Shown: positions 1 to 10,947, counted from the stretch's first letter. The stretch: 64,000 nucleotides of DNA from Roseburia sp. AM59-24XD (GCF_003478445.1 NZ_QUET01000021.1:1-64000); one strand, 5' to 3'. The notes: generated from the sequence alone by a model not told the origin. Translations and numbers: made by a program.

Positions 1-115
1 AATTATTTAATTTGAAGTATATTTTTATGTGTAGGAAAATGTTCGTAACGTAGTGTGATGCCGATGAGAATTGCAGAGTAATTCTTGGAGGCGGAGAAAG
101 GAATGTAGGAATGAT

Positions 116-574
116 ATGAAAGACTATCTAAGCAAAGCGGAGGATTTTCAGAGATATCTCGAAAAAGCCAGCGAGGGAGTATGCAAAAAATATGACATTA
201 CAATTACAGGACTGCATATCCTCGGCTTTTTAGGAAAATATCCCGACCGGAATACGGCGAAGGATATTTGCAGTTTTCGGTTTATCAAGAACAGCATTGC
301 ATCCATGACGATCGATAAGCTGGTCACCAAAGGATATATTGTCCGGGAATGCGATGCGAAGGACAGGCGGGTGCAGCGGTTAAAGCTGACGAAAATGGCG
401 GAACCGGTCATTGCGGACAGCTGTGAGATGCACCGGCAGTTTCAGGAGCTGATCTTTGAAGATTTCAGCGAGGAAGAGATTGAACTGTTTTTGTCGATGT
501 TAGACCGCATTTGCGAATCGGTGCGAAGAAGAGTGGAACGCGATAACGAGCAAAGAGAAGAAAAGGGAGTATAA
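116..574 (+). CDS. MarR-family transcriptional regulator
   Basis: A winged-helix DNA-binding repressor of about 152 residues, the usual MarR length. The central region (IASMTIDKLVTKGYIVRE, then DAKDRRVQRLKLT) is the recognition helix and wing of the MarR fold. The ATG at 116 is chosen because GTAGGA lies 5 bases upstream; a longer reading from TTG 71 lacks a good ribosome site. The gene ends 2 bases before the RND pump starts, so the two are one operon, and by analogy with other marR-pump pairs it probably represses its own operon in response to a pump substrate. The ligand cannot be told from sequence. Family assignment is secure; the regulatory role is inferred from position. Confidence 0.85.
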   Translation: MKDYLSKAEDFQRYLEKASEGVCKKYDITITGLHILGFLGKYPDRNTAKDICSFRFIKNSIASMTIDKLVTKGYIVRECDAKDRRVQRLKLTKMAEPVIADSCEMHRQFQELIFEDFSEEEIELFLSMLDRICESVRRRVERDNEQREEKGV

Positions 575-576
575 TC

Positions 577-3500
577 ATGCCAAAATTTAGTGTAAAAAGA
601 CCGTACGTGATCCTGGTGGCAGTTGTGATGGTGCTGGTACTTGGCGGTGTCAGTTTCAGTAAGATGACAACCGATCTGCTGCCGAACATGAATATGCCGT
701 ATATGGTAGTGATCACGACATATCCGGGAGCATCCCCGGAGAAGGTGGAATCCGAACTGACGGATGTGATCGAAAGCGGCGTTGGTACGGTCAATGGTGT
801 CAAGGAAGTGACGAGCACCTCAAGCGAGAACTACAGTATGGTAATGCTGCAGTTTGAGGATGATACCAATATGGACAGCGCAATGGTCAAGGTGACCTCG
901 GCGGTCAACCAGCTTGATCTGCCGGAGAACGTGAACAATCCGATGGTCATGGAGATTTCCATGGACATGATGGCAACCAAGATGGTCAGCGTTGATTACA
1001 AGGGCAAGGAAGGCTATGAACTGACTCAGTATGTGCAGGATAATATCATTCCTGAGTTAGAACGTCAGGACGGCGTGGCAAGCGTTCAGGCATCCGGACT
1101 TGTGGAGAAGTCTGTGGAGGTGAAGCTTAATCAGGATAAGATCGATGATGTTAACGGAAAGATCCTGGAAAAGACAGACAGTACATTAAAGGATGCCAAG
1201 GCAAAGATTGATGACGCCCAGAAGAAGTTAGACGATGGCAAGAAAAAGCTGGAGGAGCAGAAGGAAAACTTAAATATCCAGCAGACCGATAAGAGCAACG
1301 AGTTAGCCAAATACAGCAAGCTGATGGATCAGGCGATGGCAAATAAGGAAGCGTACACCTCACAGGTGACCAGCCTGAAAGCGAGTCAGACAGCATTGAA
1401 TACAGAGCTTGCCGCTTACCGCAAAAATAAACTGGAGTCCTCCTACAATCAGATCAACAGTTCCTTTGCGGAGGCAAGAAAATCCCTGGAATCCGGAGAC
1501 GGTTACAAGGCGATTTACGATCAGGTTTATCAGCAGGTACTGATCGCCGCCGTGCAGAATGCGATGGAGCAGAGCGGCAGTAAGACAACCGTAACGGCAG
1601 ATAATGTAAATCATCTGCTCAGTCAGATGGGAAGCGCGGCGGATGAGATCAAAAAGGCAGCGACCCAGACGGCAGAGACCACAACAAAGCAGCAGGTTGA
1701 CAAGCAGCTTGAATCGATTCCGACCGATGTGAAAGATGCGCTGGATCATCCGGATAAGCTCAAAGCAATGCAGGACATGATGAAGCAGCAGGGACAGACC
1801 GATGCAGCAAAGAATCTGACCAAAAAGAACCTGCAGACCATGTATGAAATTGTTAATACAAGAATCCCGCAGATCAATACAGAACTTGCCAATTTAAAGA
1901 TCAAGATCAAAACAGCAGAGGCTGTGCTTGCACAGGTAGAGAAGTCGATCAAAAAGGCAGAGGGGAAATATGAGCAGGTCGAAGCCGGAAAGATCACGGC
2001 AGCGGCAGCCTTTGGCGCGGCGAATGCGCAGATCGCATCGGCAGAAACGACCTTAGATAACAGCAGCAAGGAGCTTGACAAGGCAAGAAAGTCCTACGAG
2101 AAATCCAGAAAAGAAGCCCTTAAAAAGGCAAATCTGGACCAGCTTCTGACACAGGACCAGCTTGCCAACATCCTTAAGGCAGAGAACTTCTCCATGCCGG
2201 CCGGCTACATCAGTGAGGATGGAACGCAGTATCTGATCAAGGTCGGCGATGAGTATAATAACATTAAGGAATTGAAAAATACGTTATTAACCAATATCAA
2301 AGACATTGGAAATATCCGTCTGAGCGATGTGGCAGATATCACGGTCATTGATAATGCAGAGGATAATTATGCAAAGGTCAACGGCAATGATGCGATTATT
2401 CTGAGTGTTTCCAAGTCAAGTACCGCAGGAACATCCTCCGTATCCAAACGGTGTGACCAGAAGATCAGGGAGCTTACGAAGGAGGATAAAAATCTTCGTA
2501 TCGTCAGCCTGATGGATCAGGGTGATTACATCAAGATCATCATTAATTCTGTTTTATCCAATCTGATCTTTGGTGCACTTCTGGCAGTGTTGGTACTGAT
2601 GCTTTTCCTGAAGGATGTGCGTCCAACGGTTGTTGTGGCATTCAGTATTCCGCTCAGTGTGCTGTTTGCGATCGTGCTGATGTACTTTACAAATATTACG
2701 ATGAATATTATTTCACTGTCAGGACTTGCGCTCGGTGTCGGCATGCTTGTGGATAACTCGATCGTTGTCATAGAGAATATTTACCGTCTGCGCAACAAGG
2801 GCGTTCCGGCTGCGAGAGCGGCGGTGATGGGAGCCAATCAGGTAGCGGGAGCGATCTTTTCTTCTACACTGACAACAATCTGTGTTTTCCTTCCGATCAT
2901 CTTTACGGATGGACTGACCCGTTCCATCATGCAGGATATGTGTCTGACGATCGCATATAGCTTATCTGCCAGCCTGATCGTGGCTCTGACGGTAGTGCCA
3001 ACTATGAGTGCAACTGTTCTTAAGAAGGAAAATACAAAGAAGCACCGTTTCTTTGATGCAGTGATCAATGCTTACGAGAAGGCAGCGCGCTTCTCACTGG
3101 CGCACAAGGCAGTTGTACTGGTTGGAGCACTTGTACTTCTGGTATTCTGTGTGCTTCAGGTATTCCGTATGGGAATCGTTATGATGCCGGATATGGCGAG
3201 TCAGCAGATGTCGATCTCCGCGACAATGCCGAAGGAAAACTCCACAAAGGAGGATCATGAGACAGCGGATCAGATTCTTGAGATCGTCAGCGGTATTGAG
3301 GGCGTGGATACAGTCGGTGGTGTTATGACCTCCGGTGCATCCGTGATGTCTACCGATGACAAGTCCTATACCTTTGAGATTCTTTTGAAGGAGAAATATG
3401 CAAAGAAGAACAAGGAGATCGCGGATACGATCGAGAAGAAGCTCAAAAAGCTTTCTCTGAAGGACTATACCGTTTCTGCTTCCAATATGGATATGTCAAG

Positions 3501-4649
3501 CATGCTTGGCTCCGGATTAAACATTGAGATTTCCGGAAAAGATAACGACAAGCTGCTTGAGATCAGCGAGGATATCATGAACTCGTTGAGAAGCAGAAGG
3601 GCTTTAAGGATGTTACGAATGAGCAGGAGGACGGTGATACCGAGTACGTTGTCACGGTCGATAAGGATAAGGCAATGAAATGCGGTCTTACCGTGGCACA
3701 GGTATATCAGGAGCTTGCCTCTGCGCTGACGACAGAGAAGGATTCCACGAAGATCACCGTTGAGGATCAGCAGTATAATGTAAAGATTGTCGATGAGCGT
3801 GACGAGCTGGATACCACAAATCTTTCCGACTATGAATTTGAGACAACCTCTATGAACGATCAGGGCAAGGAGGTTACAAAGACCTATAAGTTGAGCAGAT
3901 TTGCCAAGATTACAAAGGGCAAGAGTGTTGAAAGTCTTAAGAGAAGAAATCTGGTCAATTATGTATCCGTCACGGCGGATGTGGAGGATGGATATAATGT
4001 CACATTGTTGAGCCGTAAGCTGCAGAAAGAGATTGACAAATATGATCTTCCGGCAGGCTATACCATCGATATGGGTGGTGAAACGGAAACGACGAAAGAG
4101 ATGGTCAAGAACATGCTTCTCATGATCACACTGGCGATCGTATTTATCTATCTGATCATGGTAGCGCAGTTCCAGAGTCTTCTGTCGCCGTTTATCGTTA
4201 TCTTTACGATCCCGCTTGCGTTTACCGGCGGACTTCTGGCACTGCTGATCTCCGGCCAGGAACTGTCCATGATGTCGCTGATGGGATTTCTGGTGCTGTC
4301 CGGTGTCGTTGTAAACAACGGTATTGTGTTTGTTGATTATGTCAATCAGCTTCGTCTGGACGGTGTGGATAAGAGAGAGGCACTGATCGAGACCGGAATC
4401 ACGCGTATGCGTCCGATCCTCATGACGGCATTGACGACCATTCTCGCAATGAGTACAATGGTATTTAGTCACGATACCGGCTCTGACATGAGCCGTGGTA
4501 TGGCGATCGTTACGATTGGTGGTCTGGCATATGCGACGCTGATGACATTATTTGTTGTACCGGCATTATATGATATTTTCTACCGCAAGAAAGAAATGAA
4601 GAGAGTCGATCTTGGAGATGAGGCAACCTTGAGTAACAGTGACGAATAA
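577..4649 (+). pseudogene. RND-superfamily efflux permease, interrupted by a single-base frameshift
   Basis: An AcrB/SwrC-like proton-driven efflux permease in the cytoplasmic membrane. TM1 lies at about residues 9-28, followed by a porter domain (ITTYPGASPEKVE). The TM4 region carries GMLVDNSIVVIENI with the acidic residue of the proton relay, and the second half repeats the fold (VVVNNGIVFVDYVNQLR). An alpha-helical, Lys/Glu/Gln-rich insert of about 330 residues (roughly 200-530) breaks the first porter domain and makes the protein about 1357 aa rather than the usual ~1050. The frame read from 577 turns to nonsense after residue ~1002 and stops at 3678; the homologous sequence resumes in the next frame. 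One base is missing near 3584 (probably TCGGTT read as TCGTT). It is downstream of and probably controlled by the MarR gene. A sequencing deletion is as likely as a real mutation. Confidence 0.88.
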
Positions 4650-4672
4650 ACTGGAATGAAATGGGGGAGACG

Positions 4673-6112
4673 ATGTCAGAATATAAAATGACAATGCCTC
4701 AGGAGGTTGTCAGGATCATAAATACGCTGGAGGAGCATGGATACGAAGCGTACGCAGTCGGTGGCTGCGTGCGGGACGCCATGCTTGGAAGAACGCCGGA
4801 GGACTGGGATATCACCACTTCGGCAAAGCCATTGGAGGTCAAAGCGCTGTTTCGCAAAACGATTGATACCGGTCTGCAGCATGGTACGATCACGGTCATG
4901 ATGAACGGTGAGGGCTATGAGGTCACGACCTACCGGATCGATGGTGAGTACGAGGACGGCAGGCATCCGAAGGAGGTGGCATTTACAACGAACCTGAAGA
5001 TGGATCTGGAGCGTCGTGATTTTACGATCAATGCGATGGCGTACAATGACCAATCCGGTCTGGTGGATGAGTTTGACGGTGTCGGAGACCTTAAGAAGGG
5101 CATCATACGCTGTGTGGGCGATGCCGGACAGAGGTTTGATGAGGATGCCCTCCGGATGCTGCGGGCAGTCCGTTTTTCCGGACAGCTCGGTTTTGTGATC
5201 GAACCTGATACACTGCGTGCCATGGAGGCTCGTATTCAGAACCTTGAAAAGATCAGTGCGGAGAGGATCCGTGTTGAAATGACGAAACTTTTAATTTCTC
5301 CGAATCCGGGGACGATCCGGGTGGCATACACCGCCGGTATGACGAAGGTATTTCTGCCGGAACTTGACCGCATGATGACCTGCGAACAGCAAAACCACCA
5401 TCACTGTTATACGGTGGGCGAGCATTCGATCCATGGAATTGAGCGGATACAGAGTCTTATGGCAGGGGAGAAGCAGAATGAGCTTTCCGGCTATGCCAGT
5501 GAGAAGCTCCGAAAGCTCTGTGCGAGTCTTGATAAGAAGCAGTACACAATGCTTGTGCTGACTATGCTTTTGCATGATGTGGCAAAGCCTGCGGTGATGA
5601 CACTTGATGACAACGGTGAGGGGCATTTCTACGGACACCCGGAGAAGAGTGCGGCGATGGCGCGCTCAATCTTAAAGCGGCTGACCTATGACAATGACAC
5701 CATCGACACCGTAGTTCGTCTGATCCGTTACCATGATTACCGGATGGAGAACACAATGCGTGCGGTGCGACGGGCGGCATCAAAGATCGGCAGGGACATT
5801 ATGTGGATGGAATTTGCTGTTCAGTATGTCGATGTGCTGGCGCAGAGTCCGGATACCATTTCAGCAAAGACGGCAAAGCTCGATTCGTGCATGAAAAAGT
5901 ACGAGGAGATCGAAGAGAAAAACCAGCCGCTCTGTGTCAAGGATCTTGCAGTCAATGGCAGGGATCTGATGCAGGAGGGGATCAAACCGGGACCGCAGCT
6001 CGGGAAGCTCCTGCAGGGGCTTTTGGAAACAGTGCTGGAGGAACCGGAGAGAAATACGAAAGAGGAGCTTCTTGTGCTTGTAAAGGAGCTTGAAGACAGC
6101 CCGAATGACTGA
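4673..6112 (+). CDS. cca: CCA tRNA nucleotidyltransferase with HD domain
   Basis: Adds or repairs the 3'-terminal CCA of tRNAs without a template. The N-terminal class II nucleotidyltransferase head shows GGCVRDAMLGRTPEDWDITT, which supplies the two metal-binding aspartates. It is followed by RRDFTINAMAYN and the nucleotide-recognition segment EDALRMLRAVRFSGQLGF. The C-terminal half has an HD-type metal site (LLHDVAKP, then HPEKSA and RYHDYR). At about 479 aa the length is normal for the HD-bearing bacterial form. The start at 4673 follows a GGGGGAG box; an in-frame ATG at 4661 overlaps that box and is less likely. It lies 23 bases after the RND gene and may be read through from it, but the functions are unrelated. 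Confidence 0.93.
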   Translation: MSEYKMTMPQEVVRIINTLEEHGYEAYAVGGCVRDAMLGRTPEDWDITTSAKPLEVKALFRKTIDTGLQHGTITVMMNGEGYEVTTYRIDGEYEDGRHPKEVAFTTNLKMDLERRDFTINAMAYNDQSGLVDEFDGVGDLKKGIIRCVGDAGQRFDEDALRMLRAVRFSGQLGFVIEPDTLRAMEARIQNLEKISAERIRVEMTKLLISPNPGTIRVAYTAGMTKVFLPELDRMMTCEQQNHHHCYTVGEHSIHGIERIQSLMAGEKQNELSGYASEKLRKLCASLDKKQYTMLVLTMLLHDVAKPAVMTLDDNGEGHFYGHPEKSAAMARSILKRLTYDNDTIDTVVRLIRYHDYRMENTMRAVRRAASKIGRDIMWMEFAVQYVDVLAQSPDTISAKTAKLDSCMKKYEEIEEKNQPLCVKDLAVNGRDLMQEGIKPGPQLGKLLQGLLETVLEEPERNTKEELLVLVKELEDSPND

Positions 6113-6172
6113 GAACACGGAAGAATAAAGAGATCCCTGAATATGCAGAACTCAGCGGTCATTGAATAAAAC

Positions 6173-6201
6173 TTGTGAAATGTGCGAAAATGATGTAGAA
6201 T
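6173..6201 (+). promoter_or_regulatory. Sigma-A-type promoter for the GH13 gene
   Basis: TTGTGA, a 17-base spacer, then TAGAAT. It is 70 bases ahead of the GH13 start codon and is the best such match in the gap after cca. Confidence 0.55.
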
Positions 6202-6270
6202 GGCTCTGTAGGCTCAAAATGAGAAAATGAGAAAATATGACAGATAGATTTTAGTTGATGGAGGCGGGTC

Positions 6271-8406
6271 ATGGATTTAAATGTGCAGTTTTACAGGATG
6301 TCAAAGCAGATGAAGACACAGCTTTATCTGGATAATCTGACGACAATTTTCAATCCACAGGCACTGTTTGCCGATGGCACCGAGTTTTATCGCTGCCCGG
6401 CTGAACCGGATCCTTATGACAGAGTGAGACTGCGTTTGAGATGTGCCAGAGAGAATCTGGACAGTGTAATTCTTGTATTTAATGATGAGCGGATCGAGAT
6501 GGAGAAGCTCTATAATGACCGGCTTTTTGATTATTATGAGACATTTGTGCAGCTTGGCACGGAGCAGGTGTTCTACTATTTTGAGATTCATTGCGGTCAG
6601 ATGACATGCTATTACAATAACGTTGGTCTGTGCAATTCGGTGGAGGAGTATTACAATTTTACGATGACACCGGGATTTCATACACCGGACTGGGCGAAGG
6701 GTGCCGTTTTTTATCAGATCTATGTGGATCGTTTTTACAACGGCGACCGCAGCAATGATGTGGAGGACGATGAGTATTTCTACATCGGAGAGGGCACCAG
6801 CAAGGTGACAGACTGGAATAAGTACCCGGCTGCGATGGGCGTGCGTGAGTTTTACGGCGGAGATATTGCCGGCGTGATGCAGAAGTTAGACTATCTGCAG
6901 GAGCTTGGCGTGGAGGTTCTTTACCTGAATCCGATCTTTGTATCGCCGTCCAACCACAAGTATGATATTCAGGATTATGATTATGTAGATCCTCATTTTG
7001 GAAGGATCGTGAAGGATGAGGGAGAGGTGCTGCAGAGAGATGAGAATGGCAATCTCAAGGCGGACCCGACCTACCCGAATAAATCAGCCTCCCGTTATAT
7101 CTGCCGTGTGACAGATAAGGAAAATCTGGAGGCGAGTAATCAGCTTTTCGCTGAGTTTGTGGAGGAAGTACACCGCAGAGGCATGAAGGTCATTCTGGAT
7201 GGTGTATTTAACCACTGCGGTTCCTTCAATAAGTGGCTGGACCGCGAATGTATTTACGAGAATGCGCCGGGCTATGAGAAGGGTGCTTATGTGGCGGAGG
7301 ATAGTCCGTACAACACTTTCTTTAAGTTCCGGGAGAGGCAGTGGCCGTACAATCCGCATTATGACGGCTGGTGGGGGCATGATACCCTGCCAAAGCTCAA
7401 TTACGAGGAGTCACCGTCACTGTTTGACTATATTATGCATGTAGGACGCAAATGGGTGTCGCCGCCGTATAATGTAGACGGCTGGAGGCTTGACGTGGCA
7501 GCCGATCTCGGACAGTCCGGCGAGTACAATCATTACTTCTGGAAGGAGTTTCGCCGCAACGTCAAGGAGGCGAACCCGGATGCGCTGGTCCTTGCAGAGC
7601 ATTACGGAGATCCGACCGAGTGGCTCAAGGGAGACGAGTGGGATACCGTGATGAACTACGATGCATTTATGGAGCCACTCACCTGGTTTCTTACCGGTGT
7701 GGAGAAGCACAGTGATGAGTATCGTCAGGATCAGCTTGGCAATCCGGATTCTTTCTTTGGCTCCATGCGTCATTTTATGACAAGATTCCATACGCAGTCG
7801 CTTCTGGTAGCGATGAATGAGCTTTCTAACCACGATCATTCCCGTTTCCTGACGAGAACGAACAGGAAGGTTGGACGAACCGCGTATCTCGGACCGGAGG
7901 CTGCCGGGGAGGGGATCGATAAGTCGATCATGCGTCTGGCGGTTATGATTCAGATGACATGGCCGGGAGCACCGACGATCTATTACGGAGATGAAGCGGG
8001 ACTTTGCGGATGGACAGATCCGGATAACCGCCGTGCATATCCATGGGGCAGCGAGGATCAGGAGCTGATCGATTTCCATAAGGAGATTATCCGGATCCAT
8101 AAGGATTATCAGGCACTGAAGACCGGATCGATCCTGTTTCTGCATGGTCAGTACAGCTTTATCAGCTACGGACGTTTCGATGAGCAGGATAAGTTTGTGA
8201 TTGCGATCAACAGTGGAGAGCAGCCGGTATCGATCGATCTGCCGGTATGGCGTCTTGGCATGACCGAAGGAAACCGCATGGCGCGCCTGATCAATACAAG
8301 CCAGGATGGATTTTCATTGGAGACTGCAATGTACAATATTGAAAACGGCATTCTTCATTTAAATTGTCCGCCGAAATACGGTGTTGTCATTAAGAACTTA
8401 GTGTAG
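6271..8406 (+). CDS. GH13 alpha-glucan hydrolase, neopullulanase/cyclomaltodextrinase-like
   Basis: A 711-aa alpha-amylase-superfamily enzyme. The first ~140 residues form a beta-rich domain of the CBM34/neopullulanase N type. The catalytic barrel shows the four classical regions: DGVFNHCG, GWRLDVAADL (nucleophile Asp), VLAEHYG (acid/base Glu) and LSNHDHSRFL (transition-state Asp). A small beta domain ends the protein. No signal peptide is visible, so it probably acts in the cytoplasm on imported maltooligosaccharides or cyclodextrins, which fits the glycogen phosphorylase gene 8 kb downstream. The start has a GGAGGCGGG ribosome site. The alpha-amylase clan is certain, but alpha-1,4 versus alpha-1,6 specificity cannot be read from the sequence. 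Confidence 0.9.
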   Translation: MDLNVQFYRMSKQMKTQLYLDNLTTIFNPQALFADGTEFYRCPAEPDPYDRVRLRLRCARENLDSVILVFNDERIEMEKLYNDRLFDYYETFVQLGTEQVFYYFEIHCGQMTCYYNNVGLCNSVEEYYNFTMTPGFHTPDWAKGAVFYQIYVDRFYNGDRSNDVEDDEYFYIGEGTSKVTDWNKYPAAMGVREFYGGDIAGVMQKLDYLQELGVEVLYLNPIFVSPSNHKYDIQDYDYVDPHFGRIVKDEGEVLQRDENGNLKADPTYPNKSASRYICRVTDKENLEASNQLFAEFVEEVHRRGMKVILDGVFNHCGSFNKWLDRECIYENAPGYEKGAYVAEDSPYNTFFKFRERQWPYNPHYDGWWGHDTLPKLNYEESPSLFDYIMHVGRKWVSPPYNVDGWRLDVAADLGQSGEYNHYFWKEFRRNVKEANPDALVLAEHYGDPTEWLKGDEWDTVMNYDAFMEPLTWFLTGVEKHSDEYRQDQLGNPDSFFGSMRHFMTRFHTQSLLVAMNELSNHDHSRFLTRTNRKVGRTAYLGPEAAGEGIDKSIMRLAVMIQMTWPGAPTIYYGDEAGLCGWTDPDNRRAYPWGSEDQELIDFHKEIIRIHKDYQALKTGSILFLHGQYSFISYGRFDEQDKFVIAINSGEQPVSIDLPVWRLGMTEGNRMARLINTSQDGFSLETAMYNIENGILHLNCPPKYGVVIKNLV

Positions 8407-8445
8407 ACCCGGAACAGACGGTTTCGGATACAGTATTGATATAGA

Positions 8446-8870
8446 ATGGAAGGACGAAAGATGGGCAGAATACGCAATTGGATGCATGGCAAGGGCAGAG
8501 GTATTGTCATTGTGGTCATGATCCTGCTGGCATTGTGGATCATTGTGGACTTTTACCGGACAAACCACGAGCAGCCGGAACAGTCGGACAAACCGGTACA
8601 GCAGATGGCACCGGTGAAGGATGCTCCTCGGAGGATACACAGGATGCGGATACACGGGAGGATACCGATTCCACTGCGAAACCGGACGATGCAGACAGCA
8701 CCCCGGATCAGCAGGATGGACAGACGGAGAGCGAGGAGGATGTCGGAAGAAACACGCAGGATCAGGACTCTTCGGATACCGAGACGACCCGGGAGGATAC
8801 GAAGGATTCCGGGATGACGACCACAGAGGAGGATGTCGGAGCAGGCAGTGAGGCTTGCCGCACTGAGTAG
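8446..8870 (+). pseudogene. Small membrane-anchored acidic Ser/Thr/Asp-rich protein, one-base frameshift
   Basis: I do not recognise a family. From 8446 the first ~60 residues contain a basic start (KMGRIRNWMHGKGRG) and a single membrane helix (IVIVVMILLALWIIVDF). The frame then becomes arginine-rich and implausible. The next frame reads as a low-complexity tail rich in Asp, Glu, Ser and Thr (SSEDTQDADTREDTDS and similar) and stops at 8870. Adding one base near 8625 joins them into one 141-aa membrane-anchored protein with an acidic tail, the more natural gene. No function is assigned. It follows the GH13 gene by 40 bases and is probably in its operon. Confidence 0.55.
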
Positions 8871-8996
8871 AGCGGCGGACAGGCTGGAAGATTATGGAAT
8901 AAAACATACCGGCAATGGGGAGAATAGCAGTGGGAACTGCACCGGTGAATAAGGCTTCTTACATTGCAGAAATTGATATAAATGAGAAAATTTGTC

Positions 8997-9018
8997 AAAA
9001 GCGGCATCCGGCTTTTTT
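8997..9018 (+). terminator. Rho-independent terminator
   Basis: AAAAGCGG and CCGGCTTTT pair across a short loop (one bulged base), followed by T residues. It ends the GH13 transcript. The rest of the 330-base gap 8871-9200 holds only this hairpin and the promoter at 9090. Confidence 0.6.
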
Positions 9019-9089
9019 GTAAATGCAAAGATTGATGCAAAAGGATCTGCCAGACGGGCGGATCAGCGGAACGCACGGGAAGTTAGCAG

Positions 9090-9117
9090 TTGACAATAGT
9101 AGCGAAATGAGTATAAT
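9090..9117 (+). promoter_or_regulatory. Promoter of the nifS-nifU-like operon
   Basis: TTGACA, a 16-base spacer and TATAAT, 84 bases ahead of the cysteine desulfurase start. Both hexamers match consensus exactly. I see no IscR-like gene and no clear operator next to it. Confidence 0.65.
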
Positions 9118-9200
9118 TACAGACAGCCCATAGAGTTAGTAGGAAATGTCTTCCTGCAGATACTTTAAATATATGACGATAGAGAATGGAGTGTGTTATT

Positions 9201-10385
9201 ATGAGTAAACTTATTTATTTGGATAATGCAGCGACAACATCGGTCAGACCGGAAGTGTTTGAGGCGATGAAACCATATTATCTGGAGAATTACAGTAATC
9301 CTTCCAGTGTATACAGCTTTGCCGGAGAGGCAAAAAAGGCAATGGAAGATGCCAGAAAGGTGATTGCGGATTCTCTTGGTGCAGCAGCAACAGAGATTTA
9401 TTTTACCGGTGGCGGAAGTGAGTCTGATAACTGGGTGCTCAAAGGTGTGGCAGAGGCATACAGCTCCAAGGGAAAGCACATCATCACCTCCAAGATCGAG
9501 CATCATGCGATCCTGCATACCTGTGAGTACCTCGAGAAGCATGGCTATGAGGTGACTTATCTTGATGTGGATGAGGAAGGTCTTGTGTCACCGGAAGAGG
9601 TCGAGAAGGCGATCCGTCCGGATACGATCCTGATCAGTATTATGTTTGCCAATAATGAGATCGGAACGATCGAGCCGATCAAGGAGATCGGAGAGATTGC
9701 ACATAAGCATGATATTCTGTTCCATACAGATGCGGTACAGGCATATGCACATGTACCGATCAATGTGCAGGAGATGAACATTGACATGTTAAGTGCCAGT
9801 GGTCATAAGTTTCACGGGCCAAAGGGAATCGGCTTCCTTTATATGAGTAATAAGGTCAAGATCGGACCGCTGATCCATGGTGGTTCTCAGGAGAGATCCC
9901 GCCGTGCAGGTACCCACAACGTGCCGGGTATCGTAGGTATGGCAAAGGCAGCAGAGCTTGCATTTGCTTCCATGGATGAGACCATGGCAAAGGAGAAGGC
10001 ACTCAGAGATCATCTGATCGAGAGACTGGAGAAGGAGATTCCTTATTCCCGTCTGAACGGTGACCGTGTAAAGCGTCTGCCAAATAACGTAAACTTCTGT
10101 TTCCGTTTTATCGAGGGTGAGTCCCTGCTGATCCTTTTGGATCAGAATGGTATATGTGCATCCAGTGGATCTGCATGTACCTCAGGCTCTCTGGATCCGT
10201 CTCATGTGCTTCTGGCAATCGGACTGCCTCATGAGATCGCACATGGTTCGCTGCGCCTGACTCTTTCTGAGGATAACACGATGGAAGAGATGGATTTTGT
10301 GGCAGATCAGGCGAAGAAGATCGTAGAGAGACTGCGCAGCATGTCTCCGCTGTACGATGATTTCGTAAAGAAGCAGAATCAGTAA
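9201..10385 (+). CDS. nifS: Cysteine desulfurase (NifS/IscS type)
   Basis: A PLP enzyme that takes sulfur from cysteine and passes it as a persulfide to scaffold and thiolation proteins. The PLP lysine lies in SGHKFHGPKGIGF. Upstream FHTDAVQAYAH holds the cofactor-stacking region, and the active-site cysteine loop is SSGSACTSGSLDPSH, a class I (NifS/IscS) signature. Length is 394 aa, normal. The ATG at 9201 has GGAG 9 bases upstream; an earlier ATG at 9186 is inside the ribosome-site region. It is directly followed by the NifU-like scaffold gene and then mnmA, which needs a persulfide donor, so this enzyme probably serves both Fe-S assembly and tRNA thiolation. Confidence 0.93.
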   Translation: MSKLIYLDNAATTSVRPEVFEAMKPYYLENYSNPSSVYSFAGEAKKAMEDARKVIADSLGAAATEIYFTGGGSESDNWVLKGVAEAYSSKGKHIITSKIEHHAILHTCEYLEKHGYEVTYLDVDEEGLVSPEEVEKAIRPDTILISIMFANNEIGTIEPIKEIGEIAHKHDILFHTDAVQAYAHVPINVQEMNIDMLSASGHKFHGPKGIGFLYMSNKVKIGPLIHGGSQERSRRAGTHNVPGIVGMAKAAELAFASMDETMAKEKALRDHLIERLEKEIPYSRLNGDRVKRLPNNVNFCFRFIEGESLLILLDQNGICASSGSACTSGSLDPSHVLLAIGLPHEIAHGSLRLTLSEDNTMEEMDFVADQAKKIVERLRSMSPLYDDFVKKQNQ

Positions 10386-10431
10386 TTGTTTTACAACCCT
10401 GTAGATCAGACAAAAGAAAGGGAGATTATCA

Positions 10432-10860
10432 ATGAATTATAGCGAAAAAGTAATGGATCACTTTAATAATCCGAGAAACGTAGGCGAGATTGAGAACGCC
10501 AGCGGTGTCGGCACGGTCGGTAACGCAAAGTGCGGTGACATCATGCGTATTTATCTGGATATTGATGAAGATACAAAGATCGTAAAGGACTGCAAGTTTA
10601 AGACTTTCGGCTGTGGTGCTGCAGTGGCAACCAGCAGTATGGCAACGGAGCTTGTCAAGGGCAAGACGATCTATGAGGCACTCGAGGTAACCAATAAGGC
10701 GGTTATGGAGGCTCTTGACGGACTTCCTCCTGTAAAGGTACATTGTTCCCTGCTCGCAGAGGAGGCAATTCATGCCGCTCTCTGGGATTATGCAGAGAAG
10801 AATCATATCACGATCGAGGGACTGAAGAAGCCAAAGACAGATATCTCTGACGAGGAGTAA
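10432..10860 (+). CDS. nifU: Iron-sulfur cluster scaffold, NifU/IscU N-terminal type
   Basis: A 142-aa scaffold on which [2Fe-2S] or [4Fe-4S] clusters are assembled before transfer. The three conserved cysteines are visible in GNAKCGD, FGCGAAVATSS and KVHCSLLAEEAIHAAL, with the Asp after the first Cys. It matches the short NifU N-domain form found with NifS in clostridia rather than full-length NifU. It is 46 bases after the desulfurase, has its own GGGAGA ribosome site and belongs to the same operon; a strong hairpin terminator follows. Confidence 0.92.
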   Translation: MNYSEKVMDHFNNPRNVGEIENASGVGTVGNAKCGDIMRIYLDIDEDTKIVKDCKFKTFGCGAAVATSSMATELVKGKTIYEALEVTNKAVMEALDGLPPVKVHCSLLAEEAIHAALWDYAEKNHITIEGLKKPKTDISDEE

Positions 10861-10947
10861 TCGACGAGGTGGTTCCGGGGCTGCGGCAATTGCGGCACGG
10901 GAGACTGAGACTTCATGCGTGAATGTGATCATATTGTAGAATGACAG

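Noticed and set aside
3465..4472. A 335-codon antisense frame opposite the RND gene
   Set aside because: Composition is His/Gln/Leu-rich in the manner of shadow frames and it covers conserved RND sequence on the other strand.
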